Assembly (NCBI GenBank): GCA_964514235.1
Contig: CAZEPV010000007.1
Coordinates: 1 to 64,000 of the forward strand
Direction: 5' to 3'
Length of the DNA stretch: 64,000 bases
DNA from: JAAYRQ01 sp035647235
GTDB taxonomy: Bacteria > Bacillota > Syntrophomonadia > Syntrophomonadales > Syntrophomonadaceae
A model generated the notes under the pieces. The model worked only from the letters and a program-made list of their open reading frames with translations, was not told the origin of the DNA and did no database searches. Each line of letters opens with the position of its first letter. The stretch's first letter is position 1. Both the position numbers and the translations under genes were made by a program. Below are positions 7,488 to 16,115 of this stretch, in pieces.

Positions 7488-8852
7488 GTGCAAAAAGTTC
7501 TAGTTAGGCAGTTGGTCCGTGATACTAAAAGATATGTCAATCAGGAAGTTGAAATAAATGGCTGGATTAGGAATAACCGTGATCAAAAGGCCTTTGGTTT
7601 TTTGGCGGTAAATGATGGTACGCATTTTACTACTATTCAGGTAGTCTATGAGGATTCCTTGGCTAATTTTTCTGAGGTGGCTAGGTTTCGAGTGGGGGCG
7701 GGAGTAACCGTAAGGGGCATTTTGGTGGAGACACCTGGAGCAAAACAGGCTTTTGAAATTAAGGCTAGTGAAGTAATACTAGAAGGTGATGCCCCAGAAG
7801 ATTATCCTTTACAAGCGAAAAGGCATACCCGAGAGTTTTTGCGGGAAATTGCCCATTTGAGACCCAGGACCAATTTGTTTTCCGCTGTATTTCGGATTCG
7901 TTCTTTGGCTGCCTTCGCTATACACAAGTTTTTTATGGATCGGGGTTTCGTCCATGTACATAGCCCGATTATTACCGCCAGTGATGCGGAGGGGGCAGGG
8001 GAAATGTTTCGGGTTACGACTCTGGAGGGGGGACAGGATTATAGCCAGGATTTCTTTGGCAGGTCTACTCATCTTACTGTAAGTGGGCAGTTGGAGGCCG
8101 AAGCCTTTGCCCTTGCTTTTCGAGATGTTTACACTTTTGGGCCTACTTTTAGGGCGGAAAATTCTAATACAGCACGCCATGCGGCGGAATTTTGGATGGT
8201 GGAACCGGAAATAGCTTTTGCGGACTTAGTCGATGATATGAATTTGGCTGAAGATATGGTCAAGTATCTTATTCAGTATGTTTTGGAAAAGGCCCCCGAG
8301 GAGATGGATTTTCTGGATAGGTTTGTGGACAAGGGCTTAAAAGAAAGATTAAGTCCTATTCTTGTCCAGGAATTTGGGCGGATTGATTATACAAAGGCAA
8401 TTAGTATTTTGGAAAAGTCGGGGGAATCTTTTGCCTACCCAGTCAAGTGGGGCAGTGATTTGCAGACTGAACATGAACGTTATTTGACGGAAAAAGTATT
8501 TAAAAAGCCCCTTTTTGTCACTGATTACCCTAAGGATATTAAGGCCTTTTATATGCGCTTGAATGATGATGGTAAAACTGTGGCAGCTATGGATTTATTA
8601 GTGCCAGGAGTAGGTGAGCTAATCGGGGGTAGCCAAAGGGAGGAAAGAATAGACAAGCTTGAGGCTAGAATAAGTGAACTTAATATGGATAAGGAAACAT
8701 TATGGTGGTATACCGAGCTTAGAAAGTATGGCGGGGTAAAACATGCTGGTTTTGGCCTAGGCTTTGAAAGGTTTATTATGTATTTGACTGGAATTAGTAA
8801 TATTAGAGATGTGATTCCTTTTCCTAGGACGGTTAATTCGTGTGAATTTTAG
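7488..8852 (+). CDS. asnS: Asparaginyl-tRNA synthetase
   Basis: Class IIb aminoacyl-tRNA synthetase that charges tRNA-Asn directly. The N-terminal OB-fold anticodon-binding domain (about residues 15-105) is followed by the catalytic core with motif 2 (TFRAENSNTARHAAEFWMVEPE) and motif 3 near the C-terminus (GFGLGFERFIMYLTG). Its ending RDVIPFPRT is typical. At 454 residues it is slightly shorter than the common 463. The start is GTG 7488 behind TAGGAGGG. The 130-bp leader has no T-box signature that I can see. Together with glnS at 10913 it gives this organism direct charging routes for both amide amino acids. Confidence 0.96.
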   Translation: MQKVLVRQLVRDTKRYVNQEVEINGWIRNNRDQKAFGFLAVNDGTHFTTIQVVYEDSLANFSEVARFRVGAGVTVRGILVETPGAKQAFEIKASEVILEGDAPEDYPLQAKRHTREFLREIAHLRPRTNLFSAVFRIRSLAAFAIHKFFMDRGFVHVHSPIITASDAEGAGEMFRVTTLEGGQDYSQDFFGRSTHLTVSGQLEAEAFALAFRDVYTFGPTFRAENSNTARHAAEFWMVEPEIAFADLVDDMNLAEDMVKYLIQYVLEKAPEEMDFLDRFVDKGLKERLSPILVQEFGRIDYTKAISILEKSGESFAYPVKWGSDLQTEHERYLTEKVFKKPLFVTDYPKDIKAFYMRLNDDGKTVAAMDLLVPGVGELIGGSQREERIDKLEARISELNMDKETLWWYTELRKYGGVKHAGFGLGFERFIMYLTGISNIRDVIPFPRTVNSCEF

Positions 8853-8929
8853 TTGCTGGCTAAATATTATTTCCTTTAGGGGGTAAAATACCTTTAAAAC
8901 TAATCAAACTAGAAGGGCGGGAAATAATA

Positions 8930-9895
8930 ATGTCTAACATAGAAAAAGCGACATTAGCTGGGGGATGTTTTTGGTGCATGGTAGAGCCTTTTAAGGTGAA
9001 CCCCGGAATTAAGGAAGTTATAGCAGGTTATATCGGGGGTGAAAGTGAAAACCCTACTTATGAGGAAGTTTCTAGTGGTAAAAGCGGACATATCGAAGCA
9101 GTTGAAGTGACTTTTGACCCGCACAGCTTAAGTTATGAGGCAGTCTTGGAGATATTTTTTAGGCAAATTGACCCTACTGATGAAGGTGGACAATTCGGGG
9201 ATCGAGGTAGCCAGTATGAAACAGCTATTTTTTATCATGATGATGGGCAAAAGGAAAAAGCGCTTTCTATGGTAAAGAAGTTAGACCAGTCGGGGATTTT
9301 TAAGTATCCGATAGTAACGAGAGTCCTGCCCTATAGTATGTTTTACCCTGCCGAAGAATATCACCAAGACTTTTATCTTAAGAGCCCAGCCCATTATAAT
9401 CGGTATAAAAAGTATTCGGGACGGACTAAATTTTTGGAGAAAACCTGGGGGAAAGGGAAAAACACTAGTATAGACAAGCAGGTAAGGTTAAGGGAACTTA
9501 GCCCCATGCAATATAAGGTAACCCAAGAAAATGGGACTGAATCTCCTTTTAATAATGAATTTTGGGATAATGATGGAGAGGGTATTTATGTGGATATCGT
9601 ATCGGGTGAACCCCTCTTTTCCTCGGCTACTAAATATGATTCGGCTAGTGGATGGCCCAGCTTTTTCGAGCCCTTACAGGAGGATAATATTATTTATAAG
9701 GACGATAAAAGCTTATTCATGCACCGCACAGAGGTACGCAGTAAGAAGGGCGATTCCCATTTAGGCCATGTATTTGAGGATGGGCCCCAGCCTAGTGGCT
9801 TAAGGTTCTGTATTAATTCTGCTGCTTTGAAGTTTATCCCCAAGGAGGATTTGGAAAAAGAGGGCTATGGGGAATATGCAAATCTATTTGCTTAG
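8930..9895 (+). CDS. msrAB: Bifunctional peptide methionine sulfoxide reductase MsrA-MsrB
   Basis: Fused repair enzyme that reduces both epimers of methionine sulfoxide in proteins. MsrA occupies residues 1 to about 160, with catalytic Cys13 in GGCFWC and GHIEAVEVTFDP. MsrB follows from about residue 175, with SGWPSFFEP, HRTEVRSKKGDSHLGHVFEDG and catalytic Cys294 in LRFCINSAAL. No CxxC zinc pairs are seen in MsrB, so it is the metal-free form. The 321-residue length fits MsrA-MsrB fusions. It is convergent with the YitT gene, with only three bases between the stop codons. Confidence 0.96.
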   Translation: MSNIEKATLAGGCFWCMVEPFKVNPGIKEVIAGYIGGESENPTYEEVSSGKSGHIEAVEVTFDPHSLSYEAVLEIFFRQIDPTDEGGQFGDRGSQYETAIFYHDDGQKEKALSMVKKLDQSGIFKYPIVTRVLPYSMFYPAEEYHQDFYLKSPAHYNRYKKYSGRTKFLEKTWGKGKNTSIDKQVRLRELSPMQYKVTQENGTESPFNNEFWDNDGEGIYVDIVSGEPLFSSATKYDSASGWPSFFEPLQEDNIIYKDDKSLFMHRTEVRSKKGDSHLGHVFEDGPQPSGLRFCINSAALKFIPKEDLEKEGYGEYANLFA

Positions 9896-9898
9896 GGT

Positions 9899-10774
9899 TT
9901 ATCTATCTATGGGTAAAAAGCCTTCCCCTAGAACTTCATGGGTATCTTGCACACTTATAAAGGCGTTTTCATCGGTTTTTTGGATGTAGTTTCTTAGTTT
10001 TATAAATTCTAATCTTTTAACAATAGTAACTATTACTTCCCGTTCTTGGTCCGTAAAGCCACCTCTAGCTTTATAGACGGTAGCCCCGCGGTCTAACTCT
10101 TCTACGATGAACTTGGCGACTAAATCTGGCTCAGCAGTTATTATGGTGACATTTTTACTTATAGTAAGGCCCTCGACAGCATAATCAATTACGAAACCGT
10201 ATAGGATAACACCTAGTAAGGCGTACATTCCTTTTTCCAGTCCGAATACAAAAGCTGCACCGATAGTAATTAGGAAGTCTATCATTAACAAACCCTTACC
10301 AATATCTATGCGGTAAAATTTATGCAAAATCCGAGCTACTATATCGGTACCGCCGCTAGAAGCGTTCTGATTAAATAATATGGCCAGCCCAATTCCTGAA
10401 ATAAAGACTCCGAAAAAAAGCTGGATTAAGGTATCATTTGTTAAAGGAGCGGCTAAGGGAATAAAATATTCGAAAGCCCAGATTAATAGGGGAATAGTGA
10501 TACTACAATAAATTGTTTTTACCCCGAAAGTGCTTCCGATTAGTAGAAAGCCTATGGTCAGGAGTATAATACTAAATATCAGTACTATTATACCTAGGGG
10601 TATCCCGGGGAAAAAAGTATTAATTATTAGGGATAAGCCAGTTATACCCCCAGCCGCTATTTCATTAGGGGCTAGGAAAAAGTAGAAGCCAGCCGCATCC
10701 ATAACTGCACCTAAATTTAGTAGGAGAAATTCTTTGATTTTTGTTTTCATTTTATTCCTAATTCCTTTTATCAT
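9899..10774 (-). CDS. YitT family membrane protein (DUF161/DUF2179)
   Basis: Multi-pass membrane protein of the YitT family, function not established. About five to six hydrophobic segments fill residues 12-195, including AGGITGLSLIIN and ASSGGTDIVARIL, which are family signatures. A cytoplasmic C-terminal DUF2179 domain follows (about 200-290), with GATVYKARGGFTDQEREVI. The start is ambiguous: ATG 10774 has a weak ribosome binding site, whereas ATG 10750, eight codons in, is preceded by TAGGAA. It is divergent from glnS across a 138-bp promoter region. Confidence 0.88.
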   Translation of the reverse strand: MIKGIRNKMKTKIKEFLLLNLGAVMDAAGFYFFLAPNEIAAGGITGLSLIINTFFPGIPLGIIVLIFSIILLTIGFLLIGSTFGVKTIYCSITIPLLIWAFEYFIPLAAPLTNDTLIQLFFGVFISGIGLAILFNQNASSGGTDIVARILHKFYRIDIGKGLLMIDFLITIGAAFVFGLEKGMYALLGVILYGFVIDYAVEGLTISKNVTIITAEPDLVAKFIVEELDRGATVYKARGGFTDQEREVIVTIVKRLEFIKLRNYIQKTDENAFISVQDTHEVLGEGFLPIDR

Positions 10775-10912
10775 CTTTGGTTTTTATTATACCCGATTAT
10801 AGCAGATTTTAGGAAAAGGGAGCAAAGTAAGCTTTTGATTTGATATTTGGACATATATTAGGTTATCTTATTACTAGGAATTACTACTTTTTAATATGAG
10901 GAGGAGAGGTCA

Positions 10913-12646
10913 TTGGTTAATCCCGATTTAGATAAGGTGGAAAATATAGATGAGGAATCAAGCCTGGCGGTAAATTTTATTCAGAGTATTATTACGGATG
11001 ATATTAAAAATGGCAAAAACGGTGGTAGGGTTCATACCCGCTTTCCTCCTGAACCTAATGGGTATTTACATATAGGACATGCCAAGTCTATCTGTCTTAA
11101 TTTTGGTCTAGCCAATAGTAATGCTGGTCTTTGTAACCTGAGGTTTGATGATACTAATCCCTTGAAAGAGGAAATAGAGTATATAGATTCCATCCAGGAA
11201 GATGTAAAATGGTTGGGTTTCGATTGGGAAGATCGCCTATATTATGCGGCTGATTATTTTGACAAATTGTATGAATTTGCGCTGACATTAATTGAGCAGG
11301 GTGATGCTTATGTCTGTGATTTGACTGCAGACCAAATTAGGGAATACAGAGGAACTCTGACTGAAGCGGGACGGGAAAGTCCTTACCGCAACCGAACTGT
11401 GAAGGAAAACCTGCAGCTTTTTGCGGGAATGAAAAATGGGGAATACCCCGATGGTTCCAGGGTGCTAAGGGCTAAAATAGATATGGCGTCGGGTAATATT
11501 AATTTACGGGATCCAGTAATTTATAGAATCCAGACTGCCAGCCATCATAGAACTGGGGATAAGTGGTGTATTTATCCTATGTATGATTTTGCCCATCCTT
11601 TTTCGGATGCCTTGGAAAGAATCACCCATTCTATATGTACCATGGAATTTGAGGATCATAGACCTTTATATGATTGGTTTTTGGATAAGGTGGAATATGG
11701 TTATGAAAAGTATGGCCGACCCCAGCAAATCGAATTTGCCCGCTTGAACTTATCTTATACGGTTATGAGTAAAAGGAAATTACGGGTCTTAGTAGAAAAA
11801 GGCCTGGTTGAAGGTTGGGATGACCCGAGAATGCCTACTATTTCTGGTTTGAGAAGAAGGGGTTATACCCCCGAGGCTATCAGGGACTTTTGTGAAAGGA
11901 TAGGTGTAGCCAAGAGAAATAGTATGGTGGATATAGCCTTACTGGAACATTGTATTAGGGAGGACCTTAATGCTAAAGCCACCCGAGTTATGGCTGTCTT
12001 GAATCCCGTCAAGCTAGTTATTACTAATTATCCAGCAGACCAAGTGGAGTGGCTGGAAACTGAAAATAATCCCAATCAACCTGAAAGAGGTAAAAGGGAG
12101 GTCCCCTTTGCACGGGAAATTTATATAGAAGCGGAGGACTTCATGGAGGATCCTCCGAGAAAGTTTTTTAGATTGACTCCAGGTAAGGAAGTAAGGCTTA
12201 AAAGTGCCTATATTATTAAATGTGAAGAAGTTGTGAAGGATGAAGCTGGGGAGATATTAGAAATCAGGTGTACTTATGATCCGGAAACAAAAAGCGGTGG
12301 CGCCCAAGCGGGACGCAAGGTAAAAGGGACCCTGCATTGGGTAAGTGTGGAACATTCTATTCCAGCACAGGTAAGGCTATATGAAAACTTATTTACTGCG
12401 GAAAATCCTGATGATGAAGAGGATGGAAAAGATTTCACTGCTAGAATTAACCCCGAATCACTGATTGTCTTGAATAATGCAAGAGTTGAGCCTATCTTAA
12501 AGGAAGCCAATCAGGAAGAAAAATTCCAATTTCTGAGGCAGGGCTATTTCTCAGTTGACCCCAGTTCCACCCCAGATAAGCTGGTGTTTAATCGGATTGT
12601 ATCTTTAAGGGATACCTGGGCAAGGATGCAAAAGCAAAAGGGGTAA
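10913..12646 (+). CDS. glnS: Glutaminyl-tRNA synthetase
   Basis: Class I aminoacyl-tRNA synthetase charging tRNA-Gln. The HIGH motif lies in PPEPNGYLHIGHAKS (near residue 46), and the KMSKS equivalent is VMSKRKL. The C-terminal half holds the paired beta-barrel anticodon domains. The 577-residue length is typical. The start is TTG 10913 behind AGGAGGAGAGG; no ATG or GTG is nearby. Most Firmicutes lack GlnS and make Gln-tRNA through a non-discriminating GltX plus GatCAB, so its presence is notable and is known from only part of the Clostridia. walJ begins 12 bp after the stop. Confidence 0.96.
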   Translation: MVNPDLDKVENIDEESSLAVNFIQSIITDDIKNGKNGGRVHTRFPPEPNGYLHIGHAKSICLNFGLANSNAGLCNLRFDDTNPLKEEIEYIDSIQEDVKWLGFDWEDRLYYAADYFDKLYEFALTLIEQGDAYVCDLTADQIREYRGTLTEAGRESPYRNRTVKENLQLFAGMKNGEYPDGSRVLRAKIDMASGNINLRDPVIYRIQTASHHRTGDKWCIYPMYDFAHPFSDALERITHSICTMEFEDHRPLYDWFLDKVEYGYEKYGRPQQIEFARLNLSYTVMSKRKLRVLVEKGLVEGWDDPRMPTISGLRRRGYTPEAIRDFCERIGVAKRNSMVDIALLEHCIREDLNAKATRVMAVLNPVKLVITNYPADQVEWLETENNPNQPERGKREVPFAREIYIEAEDFMEDPPRKFFRLTPGKEVRLKSAYIIKCEEVVKDEAGEILEIRCTYDPETKSGGAQAGRKVKGTLHWVSVEHSIPAQVRLYENLFTAENPDDEEDGKDFTARINPESLIVLNNARVEPILKEANQEEKFQFLRQGYFSVDPSSTPDKLVFNRIVSLRDTWARMQKQKG

Positions 12647-12658
12647 GGAGTTATTTTA

Positions 12659-13435
12659 ATGGAAGCTCATATCTTAGCTAGTGGTAGTAGTGGTAATGCA
12701 ATATATTTTCAAAAGGGCAAAACCCGTATTTTGATAGATGCAGGCATAAGTGCCAAAAGAATTGAAGAGGGCTTAGCCTCGGTAGGGGTTAGGGCTGCTG
12801 ATTTAGACGGAATTTTAATTACCCATGAACATACGGATCATGTTAAAGGGCTGGACGTATTTGTAAGACGACACGAAATTCCCGTCTTTGCTAAGGAAAA
12901 AACTTGGGAAATGATAAAATGCAAGGAAAAACTACCTAGTGCTTGTGTTAGGCTTTTGGAAAATGAACTAGAACTAGGGGAGTTTTACATAAAAGCTTTT
13001 TCTGTACCCCATGATGCCGTGGATCCAGTAGGTTTTTGCCTGTGGAGTGACAATTTTAAAAGTGTAGTAGCCACTGATTTGGGAGAAGTAAATGAAGAAG
13101 TGAAGGCTGCCTTGTCTATGGCTGATATAGCTGTATTAGAAGCAAACCATGATATTGTCATGCTCAAGAATGGCCATTACCCAAATTTTTTGAAAAACCG
13201 CATACTCAGTAGTCAAGGGCATTTATCTAATCTTGCGGCAGGCCAAGTGTTGGCTGAGATAGACAAGAAGCCTAATATGCAGGTCTTTTTAGCCCATCTT
13301 AGTAAAGAAAACAATTTGCCCAGTATTGCTTACCGTACAGTAGATCAGGCTTTAGCCAAAGCAGGGTGTATCGCAGGGGAAGATATATCGATTAAATGTA
13401 CATCTAGTTATCGTGTCTGTAGCTTTATAGCCTAA
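12659..13435 (+). CDS. walJ: WalJ/YycJ-type metallo-beta-lactamase-fold hydrolase
   Basis: MBL-fold protein of the WalJ (YycJ) family, associated with cell-wall metabolism and DNA exonuclease activity in Bacillus. The metal-binding motif is ITHEHTDHVKG (HxHxDH), with further ligands in VATDLG and HLSKENN. Its N-terminus, ILASGSSGNA, is characteristic of the family. 258 residues, as expected. It lies 12 bp downstream of glnS, so it is probably co-transcribed with it, and is separated from htrA and rlmH, its partners in the Bacillus wal locus. Family is firm; physiological role here is inferred. Confidence 0.9.
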   Translation: MEAHILASGSSGNAIYFQKGKTRILIDAGISAKRIEEGLASVGVRAADLDGILITHEHTDHVKGLDVFVRRHEIPVFAKEKTWEMIKCKEKLPSACVRLLENELELGEFYIKAFSVPHDAVDPVGFCLWSDNFKSVVATDLGEVNEEVKAALSMADIAVLEANHDIVMLKNGHYPNFLKNRILSSQGHLSNLAAGQVLAEIDKKPNMQVFLAHLSKENNLPSIAYRTVDQALAKAGCIAGEDISIKCTSSYRVCSFIA

Positions 13436-13460
13436 GATAAGGTCCTTTTTAATAAAAAAC

Positions 13461-13489
13461 GTGACAAAGGGTGGTTTATCATATATAAT
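13461..13489 (+). promoter_or_regulatory. Sigma-A-type promoter of the methionine operon
   Basis: GTGACA (13461-13466) and TATAAT (13484-13489) are separated by exactly 17 bp. Transcription from about 13496 would enter the SAM riboswitch 25 bp later. The -10 box is perfect and the -35 box differs from TTGACA by one base. Confidence 0.8.
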
Positions 13490-13520
13490 TTTAGGAACTT
13501 AATAAAATAAAAACTGATTT

Positions 13521-13682
13521 CTTATCAAGAGCGGTTGAGGGACTGGCCCGATGACACCCAGCAACAGCTAGTTAATTTTATTTGACTAGAAATGTGCCAA
13601 ATCCTGCAGGTTTTCCTGAGAGATGAGAAGTGGTCTAGGTGATTATTAGCCCCTTCTAACTTTATGTCAGGAAGGGTTTTTT
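13521..13682 (+). promoter_or_regulatory. SAM-I (S-box) riboswitch with intrinsic terminator
   Basis: The aptamer spans 13521-13630 and carries the S-box landmarks in order: CTTATCAAGAG, GGTTGAGGGACTGGCCCGATGA, CCAGCAAC, AATGTGCCAAATCC, and the closing CTGAGAGATGAGAAG. A terminator follows: CCCTTC (13651-13656) pairs with GAAGGG (13671-13676), then TTTTTT. Family knowledge: SAM binding favours the terminator, so transcription of metY and metA would be high when SAM is scarce. Its position between a good promoter and metY fits exactly. Confidence 0.96.
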
Positions 13683-13704
13683 AATTGTATAGGAGGTTAT
13701 ATTA

Positions 13705-14991
13705 ATGTCTAACAAGGATTGGGGCTTTGCTACTAAAGCTATCCAAGCTGGCTATAATCCAAAACCAGGTGATGCTAGGATTCTACCTATTTATCAGAGT
13801 ACTACTTTTTATTATGATGATGCAGACCATGTGGCAGGTTTATTCGATTTGGAGATACCTGGACATATGTATAGCAGAATTAGTAATCCTACTGTGGAGG
13901 CATTTGAAGAAAAGGTGGCGGCCTTGGAAGGAGGAGTCGGGGCCTTGGCTACTTCTTCAGGACAAGCGGCAGCCACTATTGCTATTTTAAATATCTGTTC
14001 GGCGGGGGAGCATTTTGTAGCATTGAGTACCTTGTATGGGGGGACTTATACCCTATTTTCGGTGATTCTGAAAAAACTAGGGATTGATGTTACTTTTATT
14101 AGACCGGATGCTGATGAAGCTGAAATTGAAAAAGCTTTTAGGCCGAATACAAAGGCCTTATATGCCGAAACTATTGGCAACCCGGGACTAAATGTATTGG
14201 ATTTCGAAAAATACAGTAAAATTGCAGCAACTAATGGGGTGCCATTAATTGTGGACAATACTTTTCCGACTCCTTATTTATGCCGTCCTTTTGAACATGG
14301 GGCTAATATAGTTCTACATTCCACCACTAAGTATATAGATGGGCAAGCTCGGACCGTAGGTGGTGTAATAGTAGATGGGGGTAATTTCAATTGGGATAAT
14401 GGCAAATTTCCTGGACTTACGGAGCCCGACCCTGCCTATCATGGCATGGAGTATTGCGAGAATTTTGGTGACTTAGCTTATATTACTAAAGCCAGAGTGC
14501 AATTTATGCGAGATTTGGGGGCAGTGATGACAGCCCAAGTTGCCTTTACTTTGCATATGAGTTTGGAGACGCTGGGCCTTAGGATGGATAGGCATTCGGC
14601 TAATGCCTTACAACTGGCTGAGTATTTAAAAAACAATCAGCATGTAGAGTGGGTAAATTACCCCGCTTTAAAGGGAAACGATTATTATGAACTTAGCCAA
14701 AAATATTTACCCTTAGGTTGTAGCGGTATGTTGACCTTTGCTCTAAAGGGTGGTTCCACAAGTGCGAAAAAGTTTATTAATAATGTTAATTTAGCTGCTT
14801 TAGTAGTCCATATGGGTGATACGAGAACATCTATATTACACCCAGCTAGCATGACTCATCGCCAATTAAGTGAAGCGGAGCAAATAGCTTCTGGGGTTAG
14901 CCCCGAGCTAATTCGGGTTTCGGTGGGTATTGAAGATATTGGCGATATTATTAATGATTTTGAACAAGCTATAAATAAAGTTCTAGCTTAA
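13705..14991 (+). CDS. metY: O-acetylhomoserine aminocarboxypropyltransferase (sulfhydrylase)
   Basis: PLP enzyme of the Cys/Met metabolism family that makes homocysteine from O-acetylhomoserine and sulfide. The N-terminus (ATKAIQAGYNPKPGDAR) and SRISNPTVEAFE are typical of MetY, and the PLP lysine is Lys209 in HSTTKYIDG. 428 residues, as for MetY and longer than MetB/MetC enzymes. AGGAGG precedes ATG 13705. It is the first gene behind the SAM riboswitch and is followed 30 bp later by metA, which supplies its substrate, so direct sulfhydrylation is the likely route. Confidence 0.94.
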   Translation: MSNKDWGFATKAIQAGYNPKPGDARILPIYQSTTFYYDDADHVAGLFDLEIPGHMYSRISNPTVEAFEEKVAALEGGVGALATSSGQAAATIAILNICSAGEHFVALSTLYGGTYTLFSVILKKLGIDVTFIRPDADEAEIEKAFRPNTKALYAETIGNPGLNVLDFEKYSKIAATNGVPLIVDNTFPTPYLCRPFEHGANIVLHSTTKYIDGQARTVGGVIVDGGNFNWDNGKFPGLTEPDPAYHGMEYCENFGDLAYITKARVQFMRDLGAVMTAQVAFTLHMSLETLGLRMDRHSANALQLAEYLKNNQHVEWVNYPALKGNDYYELSQKYLPLGCSGMLTFALKGGSTSAKKFINNVNLAALVVHMGDTRTSILHPASMTHRQLSEAEQIASGVSPELIRVSVGIEDIGDIINDFEQAINKVLA

Positions 14992-15021
14992 AAACAAGAA
15001 TTTCCGAAGGGGGCGGTATGT

Positions 15022-15933
15022 GTGCCAATTATTGTGCCGCAAAATTTACCAGCACGGGATGTTTTGGAAAAGGAAAACATCTTTGTAATGAATGAATATC
15101 GGGCCTTGCATCAAGATATAAGGCCCCTAAGAATAGCTATTGTTAATTTGATGCCTAATAAAAGCCTAACTGAAACTCAATTACTTAGGATGTTATCTAA
15201 CTTTCCTCTACAGATAGAAATTGATTTGATTTATACCGAGACTTATAAAAGTAAAAATACCCCTGAAGAACATTTGCAGGCTTTTTATAAGACTTTTAGC
15301 GAAATAAGGGATTTAAGATATGATGGGATGATTATAACTGGAGCCCCGGTAGAAAAACTGCGTTTTGGCGATGTGGCTTATTGGGAAGAACTAAAAATGA
15401 TCATGGATTATTCCAAGACTAATGTTACTTCTACTTATCACATTTGCTGGGCTGCCCAAGCTGCTTTGTATCACCATTATCGGGTGCATAATTTTATTTT
15501 AGAGGAGAAGCTTTTCGGGGTTTTTAAACACAAAGTTAATAATAATCGTTGTGAACTTTTAAGGGGCTATGACGATAAATTTTGGGTGCCACATTCGCGG
15601 CATACGGAAGTCTATCGCCATGAAATCGAAACTGTCCCAGAATTAGAAATTTTATCTGAATCTGAGGAAGCGGGGATTTATTTAGTAGGAAGCAAGGATG
15701 GCAAGCAGATTTTTTCTATGGGCCATTCGGAATATGATGTATACACACTTAGGGATGAATATATTAGGGACAAGGAAAAAGGTGACAGTATTAGCCTACC
15801 TAAAAATTATTTTCCTGACGATAATCCAGATAATGAGCCAGTAGTTAGGTGGAAGGGGCATGGTAGCTTATTATTTGCCAACTGGCTCAATTACTATGTC
15901 TATCAAATTACCCCTTATGACTTGTATGCATAG
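15022..15933 (+). CDS. metAA: Homoserine O-acetyltransferase (MetA family)
   Basis: Activates homoserine by acyl transfer from acyl-CoA. The 303-residue protein aligns by eye with MetA throughout. Catalytic Cys142 is in YHICWAAQAALY, and the region MPNKSLTETQLLRML is diagnostic. Residue 111 is Glu (GAPVEK); in this family Glu at 111 goes with acetyl-CoA and Gly with succinyl-CoA, so this enzyme should make O-acetylhomoserine, matching MetY upstream. The start is GTG 15022 behind AAGGGGG; an ATG at 15018 is out of frame. It shares the riboswitch-controlled transcript. Confidence 0.94.
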   Translation: MPIIVPQNLPARDVLEKENIFVMNEYRALHQDIRPLRIAIVNLMPNKSLTETQLLRMLSNFPLQIEIDLIYTETYKSKNTPEEHLQAFYKTFSEIRDLRYDGMIITGAPVEKLRFGDVAYWEELKMIMDYSKTNVTSTYHICWAAQAALYHHYRVHNFILEEKLFGVFKHKVNNNRCELLRGYDDKFWVPHSRHTEVYRHEIETVPELEILSESEEAGIYLVGSKDGKQIFSMGHSEYDVYTLRDEYIRDKEKGDSISLPKNYFPDDNPDNEPVVRWKGHGSLLFANWLNYYVYQITPYDLYA

Positions 15934-16004
15934 GGGTTGGGATGTGGGAAATTATAGACACAGATTTACGCTGATTTTTATGTTTTTCACTGACTTTTTT
16001 GAGG

Positions 16005-16017
16005 GGGGCTTCGCCCC
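16005..16017. repeat. Short GC hairpin downstream of metA
   Basis: GGGGC-TTC-GCCCC forms a tight 5-bp stem in an otherwise gene-free 180-bp spacer. It is preceded by a T-run and may be part of the transcription end region of the methionine operon. The sequence ACAGATTTACGCTGATTTT just before it has the look of a dispersed intergenic repeat, which I cannot verify here. Confidence 0.4.
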
Positions 16018-16078
16018 TTGGGGTATCCTATAGCAGGATTTTGCTTTGATGGGCAAATAGATACTTTACTAAGAAAAT

Positions 16079-16107
16079 AAAGGGGAAGGCTAGAGCCTTC
16101 CCCTTTT
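16079..16107. terminator. Bidirectional intrinsic terminator between metA and the SLH gene
   Basis: A perfect 12-bp stem: AAAGGGGAAGGC (16079-16090), loop TAGA, GCCTTCCCCTTT (16095-16106). On the minus strand it is followed by a T-rich tract, so it chiefly ends the SLH gene; on the plus strand TTTT follows, so it can also stop metA transcripts. Confidence 0.9.
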
Positions 16108-16115
16108 GAATAGGC

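Noticed and set aside
15018..15020. ATG just upstream of metA
   Set aside because: Out of frame with MetA; GTG 15022 is in frame with the conserved N-terminus and has a well-placed AAGGGGG.
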